DNA of 64,000 nt from Gnetum montanum (taxonomy: Eukaryota; Streptophyta; Gnetopsida; Gnetales; Gnetaceae). Each line of letters starts with the position of its first letter. Positions within the stretch are counted from its first letter, which is position 1. The notes under the pieces were generated by a model. The model saw only the letters and a list, made by a program, of their open reading frames with translations. It was not told where the DNA came from and made no database searches. Location: positions 942,771 to 1,006,770 of the forward strand of contig MNCI01013584.1 in the NCBI GenBank assembly GCA_015680685.1. Reading direction: 5' to 3'. Below are positions 20,866 through 32,700 of the stretch, one piece after another. Position numbers and translations under genes: made by a program.

Positions 20866-22903
20866 ACATTGGTGGATGGAACACCGAGAGGTTGTCAAAT
20901 GGGTAGCTTAACCTTGAGTCTATGGAAGGATCATGCTAGAGAAGATGGAAATGAGGCACCCTGAATGGTCTGGTCAGTCAAACAGAAACTTACATGATGT
21001 CTAATAACCATTTGCGAATGGTGTTTTTAGAGCGTCACATATGGGAGTTGAAACAAGTAAAGAGTGTAATTTATAACAATGAGAGTGCATCAATGTGAGT
21101 GTCTTAATGCACATCAGTAATAGAAATAAAAAAAATATGCTAATAATTTGAAATATATGTTGTAGGAAAAATGGAATGAGTTTAGGTGAGAAAATGAACC
21201 ACCCCAAGATTGGGGAAGCGTGACTTTTGATTAAATGATGTGTACAACTAGTATGTAGTGTCAAAAAAGCACATTGGGGTAGTGAGGCAATATGGTCATA
21301 GTCCTTGGGATGTTGTGAATGTGATGCTGACAAACATAAGGGAGTCAAAGCTTGCTAGACTGAAAATTGTCATGCTATGCAAGGTGAGGTGTAAGTGTCA
21401 CACTCAAGTGTGGAAGTGAAGCAAGTGATGAGGAGTGCTCTAATGCTAACATTTGTCACTCATCAAAATTTTGTTCACCAATCTTCTGCCAAACCCAACC
21501 CTTAGAATGCTAATTACTAGGATAGTTATAGAGCTAGGGTTGTTAGGAGACGTGGGTTGGATGTCATGTATCCTGGGTCCTACATAGCATGGGTATGAAT
21601 GCATCATGCTGGTATGCTACACTCAAAGTGTCAAGCTCAATGGTACTATGCTTGATAGGACAAGAATAGGAACTAAAAATCTACCAAACTATGATCATAT
21701 TGCCCTAACCATATGTGCCAAAGTCTAAAGAACTTCCATGTACCTGCAAGATGTCCAAAACAAATGCAACTTGGAGCCTACACTCTAGGACTAGATCTTC
21801 CCTCCTCTTCCAAGTAGGGTCAAGTGTAGGGACAATTTTTGGAATCAATGGGGGGATGCAAAAATAAAGCAAACTACTAATTTTGGCTACATGAGAGACA
21901 CCAGAGCTAAAATGAAGCTCGATGCTATGTTTTGGGAGCTTTTGGAGGCATTTGGAGGTGTTTTCCAAGTGTTACACTGTCTACATTACCAAGCATGACA
22001 AAGTGCAGCATAAACACTTAGAAAAATTTTTTGGTTTTGGCCTGCTACGCTATCTATGCTGCATAATGTAGTAGAGCATAGCACCTATTTTCCCATGAAT
22101 TTTTTTAAAATTGAAAATTCCACTCTGGAATGCCTCAAGATAGGTAACTTTAGTAACCTGAAAGTGCATCTTCCACGTTAGAATGGCCTAATACCTCCTC
22201 ATTCTATACATAGACAATTTTTTATTCTAGAACCTCTGCTATGCTACATAGCGTAGTAGAGTGTGACACCAATTTTTGGCTGAATTTTAACAAAACTTGT
22301 AATTTTTTCCATGGGACCCTAATCACACTCCAAGGATGAAGTAGGAAAAGTAGCCTCAAAAGTTGAAAAATTTTTAAATGCACCTTCCATGTCTAGTTCA
22401 ACACTTAGGAAAATTTGAGTCCCAAAACCTATGCTATGCTCTACTACGCTGTGTAGCGTAGCAAAGTGTAACAAGCCCAAAAGATAGAAAATTTTCCAAA
22501 CTATTTCATCCATCTTGAGCATCTTTGATAACTCCTAGCTTGGCACTTGGGTGGACTGGCAAACAGGACATGTGTCAATCTAGGCAAGCTAGAGAGCGTA
22601 GCAAGCTTGATGGCCCAGAAGATAGAAAATTTCCTAAACTATTGAGTCCATCATTAATGCCCTTTTGACCTCTTTTGGCTTGAGATTTGTGGAAATTGGC
22701 CTTGGGAATGGATGCTATACTAACTATGCTGGGGAGCATAGTAGGTAGGCTTAGGAAGATTTTGTAAACATTAGGACTTCCAGGGTTCTACGTTGTCTAT
22801 GGTATATAGTGTAATATCAGACTTAGAAAAAATTTTATCCAGGTTTTGACACTTAGACAAATTTGATGTTGAGTCACAGAAGCCCAAAATTAGTGGTGTT
22901 TCA
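20866..22903 (-). repeat. T2 3' LTR
   Basis: Matches 38,345-40,378 from GGAACACC(G/A)AGAGG through CATTTGCGAATGGTGTTT (about 21,006) to TTAGTGGTGTTTCA. In a 200-bp sample around 21,440-21,640 I count some 12-15% mismatches by eye, mostly transitions, so the insertion is old. The LTR carries repeated TACGCT/AGCGTAG inverted pairs (for example CTACGCT...AGCGTAG near 22,443-22,460) and CACTTAGAAAAATTT phrases. The PPT lies just beyond at 22,904-22,925 (minus strand ACAAAGAGGGGCCAT). Confidence 0.85.
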
Positions 22904-24200
22904 ATGGCCCCTCTTTGTTGATGTCTGGAGGATTGGCTTGAGAGATGTCAACAAAGAATATGAAACACCATGATGAATAGGACACCAATACCATTTGTCA
23001 ATGCTTGCTTAGATGATTTCTTAGATGAGTGCTTAGAGATGGTCGATCCCAAGCTGAGACGATTGTGAAGTGGCAACTGTGCCATTTGACTTGGGCACTT
23101 GTCTTGTCTCATTCTCCCATTTTCTCAATTTTCTTATTTTTTTTCTTTTTTTTTTGTGTTTGTTTTATTTTTTACTCTCTTTTTATTGTAGGTAAATTAC
23201 ACACTTGTATCCACTTGAAGGCAACTATATCATCAGTGTGGGGTAGGTGTTTCCTCCTGAGATGAGTTGCGTTACATTCGTGTGGAGTGTTAGTCGACCT
23301 AAAAAGGCTTCCCATGGGATGAGTTATCTTACATCCATCATGGATTTAGTGGTTAATTATGGGAAATGGTTTCATGTGCATTTGGTAAGCTTGCAAGGGA
23401 TATTGAAAATTGGAAGAGTAGGAGGTAGAGGCTAGGTTAGTGGAGGGGATATTGGGGTGTGCACTCTCAAGTAGCTAGGCAAGCCAAAGTGGGTACATTG
23501 GAACAATGCAATATCTCATTCGCATGGTGAAATGCATTTCTAAATGATTCCATGTAAGCTTTATCTGCAAACACAACATAGAGAAAACTAGATAAAACAA
23601 CCACCATGTGAAGTGAGGGTGAAGTCCTACATACCTGAGACATTGCGAGGGTTGCAAGTGTTGTGTCTAGTGCATAAAATATACAAAGAAGGAAGGCTAG
23701 TGCAGGCATCGATGGTGGCAAGCTGGAAAGCTCTAGTAGCCACACCAAAATTGAGCACTCAAGAGGCTAGGAGGAATGAGAATGCAGGTGCTCAAGAATC
23801 CTCACCAAATGTGGGAGCCAGGAAATTCAGCTGTAAGGTGGGAAGTCAAGCTTGTAAATGCTCTTTCAAAATTTGACAATGGCAAGGGCTGGAGGATGGT
23901 AGTTTTGTGGCTGGGCCACAATAGTTTTGGGGCTCTAGTAGAATAAAGAGAGCTATGACCAAGATGATCGACAATGGTGGTGGTAGCACCGGAATGTCAG
24001 TAAGATGTCCAATGGCATCTCTAGAAGATCAGTAACATGCCAAAAACATTAACTTTTCAAATGTCCTAGAGGATTTTTTCTTTGTGATGTGAACTTCATT
24101 TTGGAACTACAACACCCCACCCCATTCTGCCTAGGAGGCATGGGTAGGCAACGAAAGATTGAAAGTATTGTCGCTCACTTGTTCATAGGACCTTATAGGC
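22904..24200 (-). other. T2 3' untranslated region, no gene seen
   Basis: Begins with the PPT (minus strand ACAAAGAGGGGCCAT). Counterparts of the T1 region include the duplicated (A/G)GATGAGTT phrase near 23,260 and 23,315. A pyrimidine-rich stretch with long T runs lies at 23,120-23,190. Short frames at 23,467-23,876 on both strands overlap one another and show no motif, so I do not call genes. Confidence 0.65.
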
Positions 24201-24214
24201 TGAACCATAGATTT

Positions 24215-24560
24215 TGGATTGTGAACCTAGTTTTAGGTCTTGGTAGACCACTAATTGTGCTAGTTTAAGGTCCTAGCAGACCATGATCCAATTTTAAAGT
24301 TTGGTCAGACCATGTTGTCCTAGTTTAAGGTCCTAGCAGACTACTATGCTAGTTTAACATCGTAGCGGATGGTGGATGGCTAGTTTAAGGTCATGGTAGA
24401 CCATGTTATGGGTCCTAGTCCTAGTTTCATGTCATGGCCCAAGGACATTCTATGCCAATTTAACATCATAGTGAATGCTCTATGCCAGTTTAACATCATA
24501 GCAGATGTTCTGTGCTAGTTTAATATCATAGTAGATATTCTACTTACCTTGCAATATTAT
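24215..24560. repeat. Degenerate tandem array, unit core GCTAGTTTAAGGTCCTAGCAGACC (T2, after integrase)
   Basis: About eight to nine units of 37-42 bp, drifting from AAGGTCCTAGCAGACCATG to AACATCATAGCAGATG at the high-coordinate end. Same position, orientation and drift as the T1 array at 5,770-6,130. Tandem repeats between integrase and 3' LTR are known in Tat/Ogre elements. Confidence 0.87.
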
Positions 24561-24569
24561 TGACATGTT

Positions 24570-25830
24570 ACTACATGTTAGGTGTAATATAGCTTTAGGT
24601 ACAAGTGGTTGACCAGATTGGCAAACTCGTTGTTGTCTAAGCTAGGAAGCTTAAAGACTCCACTTTCATATGCTTTAGTGACCAAGAAAGGCCCTTCCTA
24701 GTTGGCTATGAACTTCTTCATAGGCTCACAAATAGCCTTGAGGACCAGATCCCCCTTCTTGATCAGGCATTGGTGTAGATTGTGGTGGTGCTTTTGTCGT
24801 TGTTTTTCTTGATATGACTCAATGCGATTAAGCATTTGGATGCACTCTTCCTCCATAGAGTCAAGATCAATTATTCTTGACTTGTTTTTTTGAGCCTCAT
24901 CCATGAAGATCAAGAGGATCATGTAAAGCTATAGGACCTTCAATTCAAGAGGAAATACCGCTTTAGATCCATACATGAGACTATAGGGTGTCTTACCTGT
25001 TGCAGTTTTAGATGTTGTCCAGTAGGCCCAAAGGGCGTAGACAAGTTGCTAGTTCCATCGTTGCTTGCTGTTGCTAAGAATCTTCTTCAAAAGGTTGACA
25101 ATGGCCTTATTGGTGGCCTCTGCTTGGTCGTTTGCTTGAGGGTAGTATGGTTATGAAAAGGAGTGTTTCATGCCAAAGTTTTCATAGAAGGATTTAGTTT
25201 CTACACTACTAAATTGTGGCCTATTTTCTATCATGATAGTCATAGGGAGGCCAAATCGTGTTACTATATTGTCCAAGATGAATTTGAAAACTTGTTGAGA
25301 TGTGCTCTTCTTAAGGGGAATAGCTTCTACCCACTTCATGAAATACTCAATTGCAATAATAATGAAGCTATGTCCTGTAGAAGACTTAGGTGTTATGGGC
25401 CATATGATATCTAATCCCCAACATTGAAAGGGCCACATGATTTGTGTAATGTGCAACTCAGTAGCTAATGCATGTATTAGATTCCCATGTTGTTGGCATA
25501 CGTCACATGTCTGACCTTGGAAATGCAATTGCATTCCATATAAGGCTAGTAGTAGCCTAAATGTCTAATTTTTGCTACCATTTCCTTGGGAGCTATATTC
25601 CCTCCACATAGTCCCTCATGGACTTGATTGATGATTCTTTGTGCTTCATTGCCACTAATGCAAGTTAGCAGTATTCCATCATAAGATCTATGACATAAAG
25701 CATTGTCACCTATGAGGACATACTACCATGCTCGTTTTCTTACTATTTCCCTTTATGTAGATGTCAAGGTTTGTGGAGGCTCACCATGTTGGAGGTATGC
25801 ACTTATAGACATGGTTTGGGTAGATGTCAT
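24570..25830 (-). pseudogene. T2 integrase remnant
   Basis: The zinc-binding region runs at about 25,660-25,490, ending with the Cys pair in CDVCQQHGN. The core is in frame 25,534-25,151: first Asp in CWGLDIIWPI, then IIIAIEYFMKWVEA. The second Asp is replaced (IMIENRPQF where SDNG... is usual). The Glu motif continues in NDQAEATNKAI near 25,120. The C-terminal domain is open in 24,922-24,698 (DSMEEECIQML, CLIKKGDLVLKAI, EPMKKFI) and ends near 24,610. Loss of the second catalytic Asp and several stops make it inactive. Confidence 0.88.
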
Positions 25831-26400
25831 CATACCATTCTTGAGTAGATGTCAAGGTTTGGGTAGATATCATCATACCATTCTTGAGTGTGGGCTGCAC
25901 TTACAGACATGATACTTGTGATGTGAATGATAGGATCGATGCACTCCACTATTGAAGTAGGTAAGGTAGCAAAAATATTTGATGATACACTTAAAGCAAA
26001 GGTGGCCAATGCATCAGCTATAACATTTTCATTGTGGGGAATGTGTTGAATGTCTAAGATTGCAAATTGTTTCAGTAAGTATTTTGCCATATCATAATAA
26101 GGCTGCAAGTGTTGTTCTTTACAAGCATAGACCTCTGTGACTTGGTTAATGACTAACTTTGAATCATCTTAAATTACTACATTTTAGATCCCTAACTCCT
26201 AAGCTACTAGAATTCCCCTAAGGAGACCCTCATATTCTACTACATTATTTGTACAAAGAAATGCAAAGTGGTACGCGAAAGTTCAGATCTCTCCAAAGGG
26301 AAGTATGATAATAGCAGTAACACTACCACCTTGTGTGGTCGAGGCACAGTCAAAGTGTAAAATGGCCTCAAAGTCTATAGGTACTGGACTTATACTGCTA
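25830..26400 (-). pseudogene. T2 second (archaeal-type) RNase H, catalytic residues retained
   Basis: On the minus strand: FDCASTTQGGSVTAI (Asp), CTNNVVEYEGLLRGI (Glu), DDSKLVINQVTEVYACKEQ (Asp), and HIPHNENVIADALATFA (Asp). All four acidic residues expected of an RNase H active site are present, although stops interrupt the middle. Frame 26,108-25,830 covers the C-terminal half and leads toward integrase. This second RNase H assigns the family to the Tat lineage. Confidence 0.87.
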
Positions 26401-26990
26401 ACATGTTCATCTAGGAATTTGGGATCTATCTTTACCTAGTCATTTGTAGGTGAAGCGATAAGTTGAGTGGCTATTACTTGACACTTTGTGGATGACTATG
26501 CTAAGTAATGTAGGTCAAATTCCATGGTTATTGCTTTCCATCTAGCTATTCTGTTACTTTCATAAATGTTGGTTGTAATGGCCCTAAGTATATTACTCTT
26601 GCCAATGATGTTGACCTAGCTACAAAATAGGTAGTGCCTCCATTTTTTGAGTGCAAAGACTAAAGCAAGACAATTTTTATCTACATAATTGTATTTTTAC
26701 TCATAAGCTATCAGTGCATAACTTAGGTAGTTAACAGAAATTTCAGACCCATGGTCTCTCTTTTGATAGAGCAAGGCAGCAATGGATGTATCTCAAGTTG
26801 AAGGTAAATGTAGAAAGGCTTATCTCTTCGTGGAGGATAAATGGTAGGGAGATGAACAAGCTTATTTTTTAAGTTATCGAATGCTTCTTGGAATTGGTTT
26901 GTCCACTCAAAGTTGGCTCCTTTTTTAAGTATTGCATGGGGTGCAACTTATTAGTCAATCTCACGATAAACCTCCATATGAACTGTACCC
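26400..26990 (-). pseudogene. T2 classical RNase H and connector remnant
   Basis: Reads, with stops, GSEISVNYLSYALIAYE, YVDKNCLALVFALKKWRHYLF, then WKAITMEFDLHYLA and DPKFLDEHVSS. These are equivalents of the T1 segment at 7,936-8,470. It follows RT and precedes the second RNase H. No long open frame remains. Confidence 0.8.
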
Positions 26991-28155
26991 TACCCTACAA
27001 TCTGCATAGCTCTCTAAGGTTTGTGGGTGGTGCTAAGTTGATAATGGCTTTAACTTTGTCTAGGTCTATGTGTATTCCTATTTCTAATACTACGAAGCCT
27101 AACATGTATCCAGCTTTCATGTCAAAGACACACTTTTTGGGATTAAGACGTAGGTCATGCCTATGATAGTGTTGAAGGATGAGGTGCAAGTCATTTGCAT
27201 GATCAAGAGCTTTCTTGGATTTGACTACTATATCGTCCACATAGTCATTTAGCTGTTCTAAAAGATAATCACTAAAAATGTAAGTCATCGCATGTTGGTA
27301 TGTTGCTCTAGCATTTTTTAGCCCAAAGGACATCATTGTATAAGAAAACGTTCCCCAAGGGGTCATGAAGGTAGTAGTAAGTTGATGTTCTGTGTTTATA
27401 TAGATTTGGTTGTACCCTAAGAACCCATCCATGAAGGATAACAAGGCATGGCTAGTACAAGTATCGACAAGTTGGTCTATACTAGGCAATGGAAAATCAT
27501 CCTTGATGGTTGCCTTGTTTAAATCTTGGAAGTTTATGGAAATGCGTATACCCCTAATTTTCTTAGGGACAACTACGATATTTGATACCTAATCAGCATA
27601 ATCAACTACGCAAATGAACCTAGCTTGATGGAGTTTAGTAATTTCATTGCATACAGCTAATGCAATTTCTGGCTTAATTTTACAAGCTTTTTGTTTGACT
27701 GCCTTAACACATGGATCTAAGATAATGTTGTGTTTTATTATGCACAGGTCTAAGCTTAGCATATCTTCCTAAGACCATGCAAACACTTTGACATTGTCAT
27801 TGAGGACTTTAGAGATATTTTGCTGGATTTGTGGCTCCAGTAAAGAGCTAAGTTTCAATGTTCTCATTTCACCTTTGCATGTTGTCATAGGGATTTCTAT
27901 GAGTGGATCCTTGGTTACGTCACTAGCTTCTAGGTCAAGGGCCTGACCTAGATGTTCTAGACAATCTAGTGACATTTCTAAGGATGCTATGTTGAGGTCA
28001 AAAGGAGGTGATTCAAAGTCCACCAACTCTATGTTCATGTGTCTCATGAGTCTGCCATGGGGTCTAGCTGAGACTAAAGGCAAATGAAGATCCTCATGTA
28101 TACTCATGTTTCCAAATGATCTTGCAAAATGACAAAGAAACCAAAGAAGTGTCAA
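26990..28155 (-). pseudogene. T2 reverse transcriptase, active-site box retained
   Basis: Connector frame 28,155-27,769 (LLEPQIQQNISKVLNDNVKVF) is followed after a stop by RT blocks near 27,650-27,500 (NEITKLHQARFICV, SNIVVVPKK, NFQDLNKATIKDDFPLPSI). Frame 27,489-26,995 is open for 164 residues: FMDGFLGYNQIYIN, MMSFGLKNARATYQHAMTYIF, then the intact catalytic box in LNDYVDDIVVKSKK, LRLNPKKCVFDMKAGYMLGF, DLDKVKAIINLAPPTNL. This is the best preserved pol segment in the window. Homologous to 11,853-12,818 of T1, where the box is YIDN. Confidence 0.92.
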
Positions 28156-28540
28156 GTGGTACCTATCTAATAAAGAAAAATGAAATGAAATGCATATAAA
28201 GTAACTATGAAGTATCTCAAAATTTTCAGTTTAAGGTCTTAGCAAATGGTGGTATGCATAAAGTGTAAATGTTAAGCTAACCTTGAAAGGTTTGGAGTGT
28301 GGGGTTGAGCTAAATGTTCCTTGAACAGGAAGAAAAAATGTAAAAAAAAAATTATTGAGAAAATTTGTATTATAGTGCACAAGACGTGAGGTGTTCCATG
28401 TTACACAAGAAACACAGAATGTCTTGCGTTATGCGTGGAACATAGAACATCCTACATTACATGCGGGACATGAAGCATCCCATGTTACACACTGGACACA
28501 AAACATCCTAGAAGGATAATCTATCATATAACCTTGAGGG
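28156..28540. other. T2 junction between RT block and antisense gene promoter
   Basis: One AGTTTAAGGTCTTAGCAAATGG unit stands at 28,231-28,252. From 28,380 to 28,510 a phrase like CATGTTACAC(A/G)...GGACA(C/T)(A/G)(A/G)A(A/G)CATCC recurs four times, about 30-35 bp apart, upstream of the TATA box. It could be a set of upstream elements. No gene is seen. Confidence 0.6.
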
Positions 28541-28550
28541 GTATAAATAG
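28541..28550 (+). promoter_or_regulatory. TATA box of the T2 antisense gene
   Basis: GTATAAATAG follows CTTGAGGG and precedes a leader that reaches ATGGATGAAG/GTAAGCATG at 28,720-28,738, where GT at 28,730-28,731 is a strong 5' splice site. The T1 copy has GTATAAAAG at the same relative place. The LTR promoters of this family lie on the other strand (38,995-39,004, 43,771-43,780), so this TATA box serves the antisense direction. Confidence 0.7.
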
Positions 28551-29741
28551 GGGTTTACCCATCGTAACCCTATCATTTTGAGTGTTGAAGCTAATAGTCT
28601 AGAGTGTAGTGTGATCCAAAGCAGAGCGTAGCACCCACAGAGCATAACAATGAAAACCAAAGCTTGACATCAAATCAATGGCATGCAGAAGCGAGCATAG
28701 ACATCCAAGCCTTGCCAACATGGATGAAGGTAAGCATGCCTTACGACATCTTCCTAGGGCATGTGTTGGAGATTGTCCGAAGGCACCATCTGCCAAGTAG
28801 GCCGTTACGCTGCCTCCCCATTTGTTGTGCTTATTTTTTTTTTTTGAGCAGGAACCATTGTTACCACCACCTCCACTGTGACTAATAGGCCTTGCCTGCT
28901 ATGGCCACTTTTGTCACTATGTTGTGGCTACCACTTCCATCATCTTAGCTGCTATGCTATGACCACCATTGCCACCACCATGGTTGGAAGCAATGCATGC
29001 ACAATTCCCCCTTCTCTCTCTTATTCTACACTATGGTAATGGAAAGGGTTTTGTCGTAGGCCTCTAGGTGTTGGATGGAGTAGGCTAAGACAAGGGTTTT
29101 GTTTTGTTCCTTATGAGCGTCCTATGTAGCATAATGCATGGGGGAGGGTTTTGAGACTACATGTTGCATGTCGCGTGAAGGGGTTTTTATTTTTTTTGTT
29201 CTACGCAGTGGAATAGGGCAAGGGTTTTGTAGGTGTCTCACATCAACTCTCAGGCTCTATGGTGTCCTTGATAGCATAACTGAAAAGTTAAAAATTGATT
29301 GCAAGCTTCCATTACTATGCTCCCTATGAGCATGGCCTAGACTTTGTTCATTGTTTTAGTTAAGTGTATTTGCTACGCTACATGGGACATAGTTGCTACA
29401 CTACATGGGATGTAGTTTCTATGCTACATGGGACACCAAAGGAGTATGACAAACACTTAAACAAAATTTTTTTGATTATGTCTTATGGTTGTTACGCTCC
29501 ATGAAACATAACAAGTACTTAGAAAAATTTTTGCTTCAAAATTTTCATGCTCTATGGGAGCATGACCAACACTTAAAAAATTTTTGTTTCCAAATTGTTA
29601 CACTTCACGAGAGTGTGACTGACACCTAGAAGAATTTTTGAGAGAGAAAAGAAAGTTTTTTTTTTCCATCATTTGCCAACTACTTTTGTTATTTATATTG
29701 TCAATTTTTTTAATACTAACATTTTGAATGTGATAATATAG
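28551..29741 (+). other. T2 antisense gene: leader, short first exon and intron 1
   Basis: A possible first exon ends ATGGATGAAG at 28,729, followed by GTAAGC. The presumed intron ends TGATAATATAG at 29,741, with a perfect TACTAAC branch-like site at 29,714-29,720. Inside the intron, 29,330-29,640 repeats LTR-like phrases (GCTACATGGGACATAG three times at about 29,375-29,430, and CACTTA(G/A)A(A/C)AAAATTTTT four times at 29,450-29,640). Confidence 0.55.
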
Positions 29742-32700
29742 GGTCATGCTGAAGCCTGTCCTCATTGTAGTTGAGCTTGTAGGGGTGTTATGTTGTATAA
29801 GAACCTTATGCCCAATGTTCCTACACCACATGCATGAGTAGGGGACCAAGTGGTCTGGTTCCAAGAGGGTGCCCAGGAGCTCTTGGGATTCCTACTTCAC
29901 CACTCTAGCATCATGATGTGGTCACACATATTTCCTAAAGTAGTAGGCATCTTGGTTGAGGCCTTATTGCTTGGGGAAAACCGAGGCATTTTGAAATTCA
30001 TGATAGATGGACCTATTGAGGGTGAAAGGGTAGGGAGGTTAAGTCAGTACCCAAAAGGTCTAAGACTCTTGTATTGGATTTGGAAAATGTCCAAATTCAA
30101 ATGCTATCATAAATATAATACTTTGTTCATTATGTGCTATATGGGCACAACATTTCAAAATCCACCTAGAACAGTCTATTGTGCTAGATGGGAAACCTTT
30201 ATTGGGATAATGAAAATTTCATGTTGTTTTCCTTTTATGATTTGGAATGCTTATTGTTGTTTTACTATTGCCAAATTTATGATTGATAAGGATGGTCTCC
30301 ATGATAAAGAGGGGAGGTTGGCCCTGGTCCAAATGGCCCTACAAGAGTTCTTATTTACTGAGAATATACAAGCTGGTGTCATAGAGCAACTGGGGGAAAA
30401 CATGAGGATTTACCTAACAAAGTACTCTAAATCTTATGCGAAGTGCCAGGAACTTGGGTGGCTAGATGGGGAGTGGACATCCTACTGAATACCCACTATG
30501 GAAGAAGTTTTTGTTCAAATACCATCATTCCCTACACCATTTGTGCTAGGCAAGTTATGCTATGTGTTTATTTTTGTGTATGCTTGATGATGATTTATTT
30601 TTCTATTACCCAACTGACTCTATTTTTGCCTATTGTAGTGGCAACCAAGTCTTAGAAGGTCACCATGATTTCCTCAGGGTGTACTGAGGCTAACATTCTC
30701 TTTAAATATGGCAAAGTAGATCAATCACAACATTAGTTATGCAATGCAACCTTAGAAACCATTGTCCAAAATGTTCAAGAGGCTAGGGTTATGAACCTCT
30801 TTTTGGCTGTGAACCCAAGCATCCCAATAGTGGAAATGATTGCCCTCGTTGATTCCTTTATGGAAAGCATTGAAGATTTTTTCACATGTGTTCACAACAT
30901 GCAAGTGGGCTTTGAGATCACTAATGATCTCTTTTTAGATCTCTTTGATGTCCCCTATGATGGTTTACCCATGGGAAAAAAGCCCAATAAGGATCTAAAC
31001 CATCAAGGAAACATCGAAGAATGGCTAGGCATTGATACAAATCGCAAGGGTATTTATATGAAAAAACTTAAATTGGAGGTGGCCAAGGACATTTACCCTA
31101 TTTTTTGGGCTCGCACTTTTCCCAAGATACTCTCCCAAGGAAAAATTATTAAGGTAGAATAGGCCTGGATCATGAGAGATGTCATGGAAGAGGGGACATA
31201 GTACAACTAGGCTAAATATCTTACGAAAGGCTTACAAGCTGAGATGATCAAGCTGCATAATAAACTAGAGGCACATTCTCATGTGCACTTTGCATTCTTT
31301 ATAGCATGTTTGCATAGGTTTATAGAATTTTTGGTGGTTTAGGAGAACAGGATATGGGTGGTACAAGATCGTACCTAAATATCCAAGACATGGATTGACC
31401 ACATATTCTGCACCACTCAATCTCAGGACCCTTCAGAAGCTATTGGGGAGTCTTTTTCCATGATGACCAAGGACTAGGTAGGACCATCCTTCTGTGTGCA
31501 TGAAAGCCTTGGAGAGGCTCCCCCTCCCCCCTCCCCCCTCCCCTCCCCCCAACATAAGCAACATAGTGAGGGGGACACGTCGCATTGTGGAGATGATAAA
31601 ATCAAGTTGCAAATTAAAAAGCCTCGTCCTGTGGAGGAACCCTCACACACGATTGAACAAGGGCTAGAATGCTATGCATCAGAGTTCACAATGTGTGGTC
31701 TGAGTTTGTTGGTGTGTATGCTTCAACTAGCCTATTTCTTGCTTCTCTTTTTTGTATATACATATATATGTTTGACTAATGCTTTAACCCTGGTTGTGCA
31801 TGATAGATGAGGAAGAGGTCTCTACTACCAATGAGGAGGCCCCTACTATAGAAGAGGAGGTCCTTATTACAAAAGAAGAGGCACCTACTACAACAGAGGA
31901 AACCTTAGTAGAAAAGGAGCCTTTTGCAAAAAGTGTCCCATAGCCTAAGGGATAAATGATAGCCAATGAGACCATCACACTCTTAAGGTAGCTCAAAGAA
32001 GAGGCGCTGCATTTCAAGGAAGATGAGTTTGCTTGTTGTTTTGATAGTTTGTAGATGGGTGATCCCCCCACTCTCACCCCTAAAGGTTTGCTAGGTAGGA
32101 GCTTTTCACCACCATTTATGTTATGCTCTTGTTTTCCCTCTTTCCTCTCATCCTCTTCTCTTTTTTCCTTATTGTTTTCCTTTCCTTTCCTCCCTTTTTA
32201 TCATGCTAAAATTTTTTATTGCATAGCAAGGGCTACTTCCATTAGAGGCCCTAAATCTTCATCCACTTTCTACCTACAACTATGAGTGGAAATTCAAGAT
32301 AAGTTTGCTTTTATGCAAGGCATAGTAGACAATATGATCGATCGTCTAAAACAAATTGATCTTAAGAGAGGTGTGTTTGGACTATTGCATTCACTTTTTA
32401 TGGTGTTTTGATTCTTCTTTTTTATAGCCTTATGACTAACATTTTCTTGTTTGTGGTATAATAGCTTCATAACTTAAATGGGACCCAAGAAGGATGGTTG
32501 AAGTTGAAGCTATGCCTGAACTCCCTTTAAAGATAATAGAGATGCCTCATCATATATATGATGAGGCTAGCAAATTCATGTTACACTTAGCACAATCACT
32601 ATGGAGTGTAAGCATGTTAATGAAGACCTCTGGAAGCAAGTCCAGAAACTTAAAAAAGAAAAGGTGAGTCAAGCCGCTGAAGTAGAAGACCTATGGTCGT

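Noticed and set aside
23467-23876. Overlapping frames on both strands around 23,467-23,876
   Set aside because: They lie in the 3' untranslated region of T2, overlap each other and show no conservation with the matching T1 stretch.
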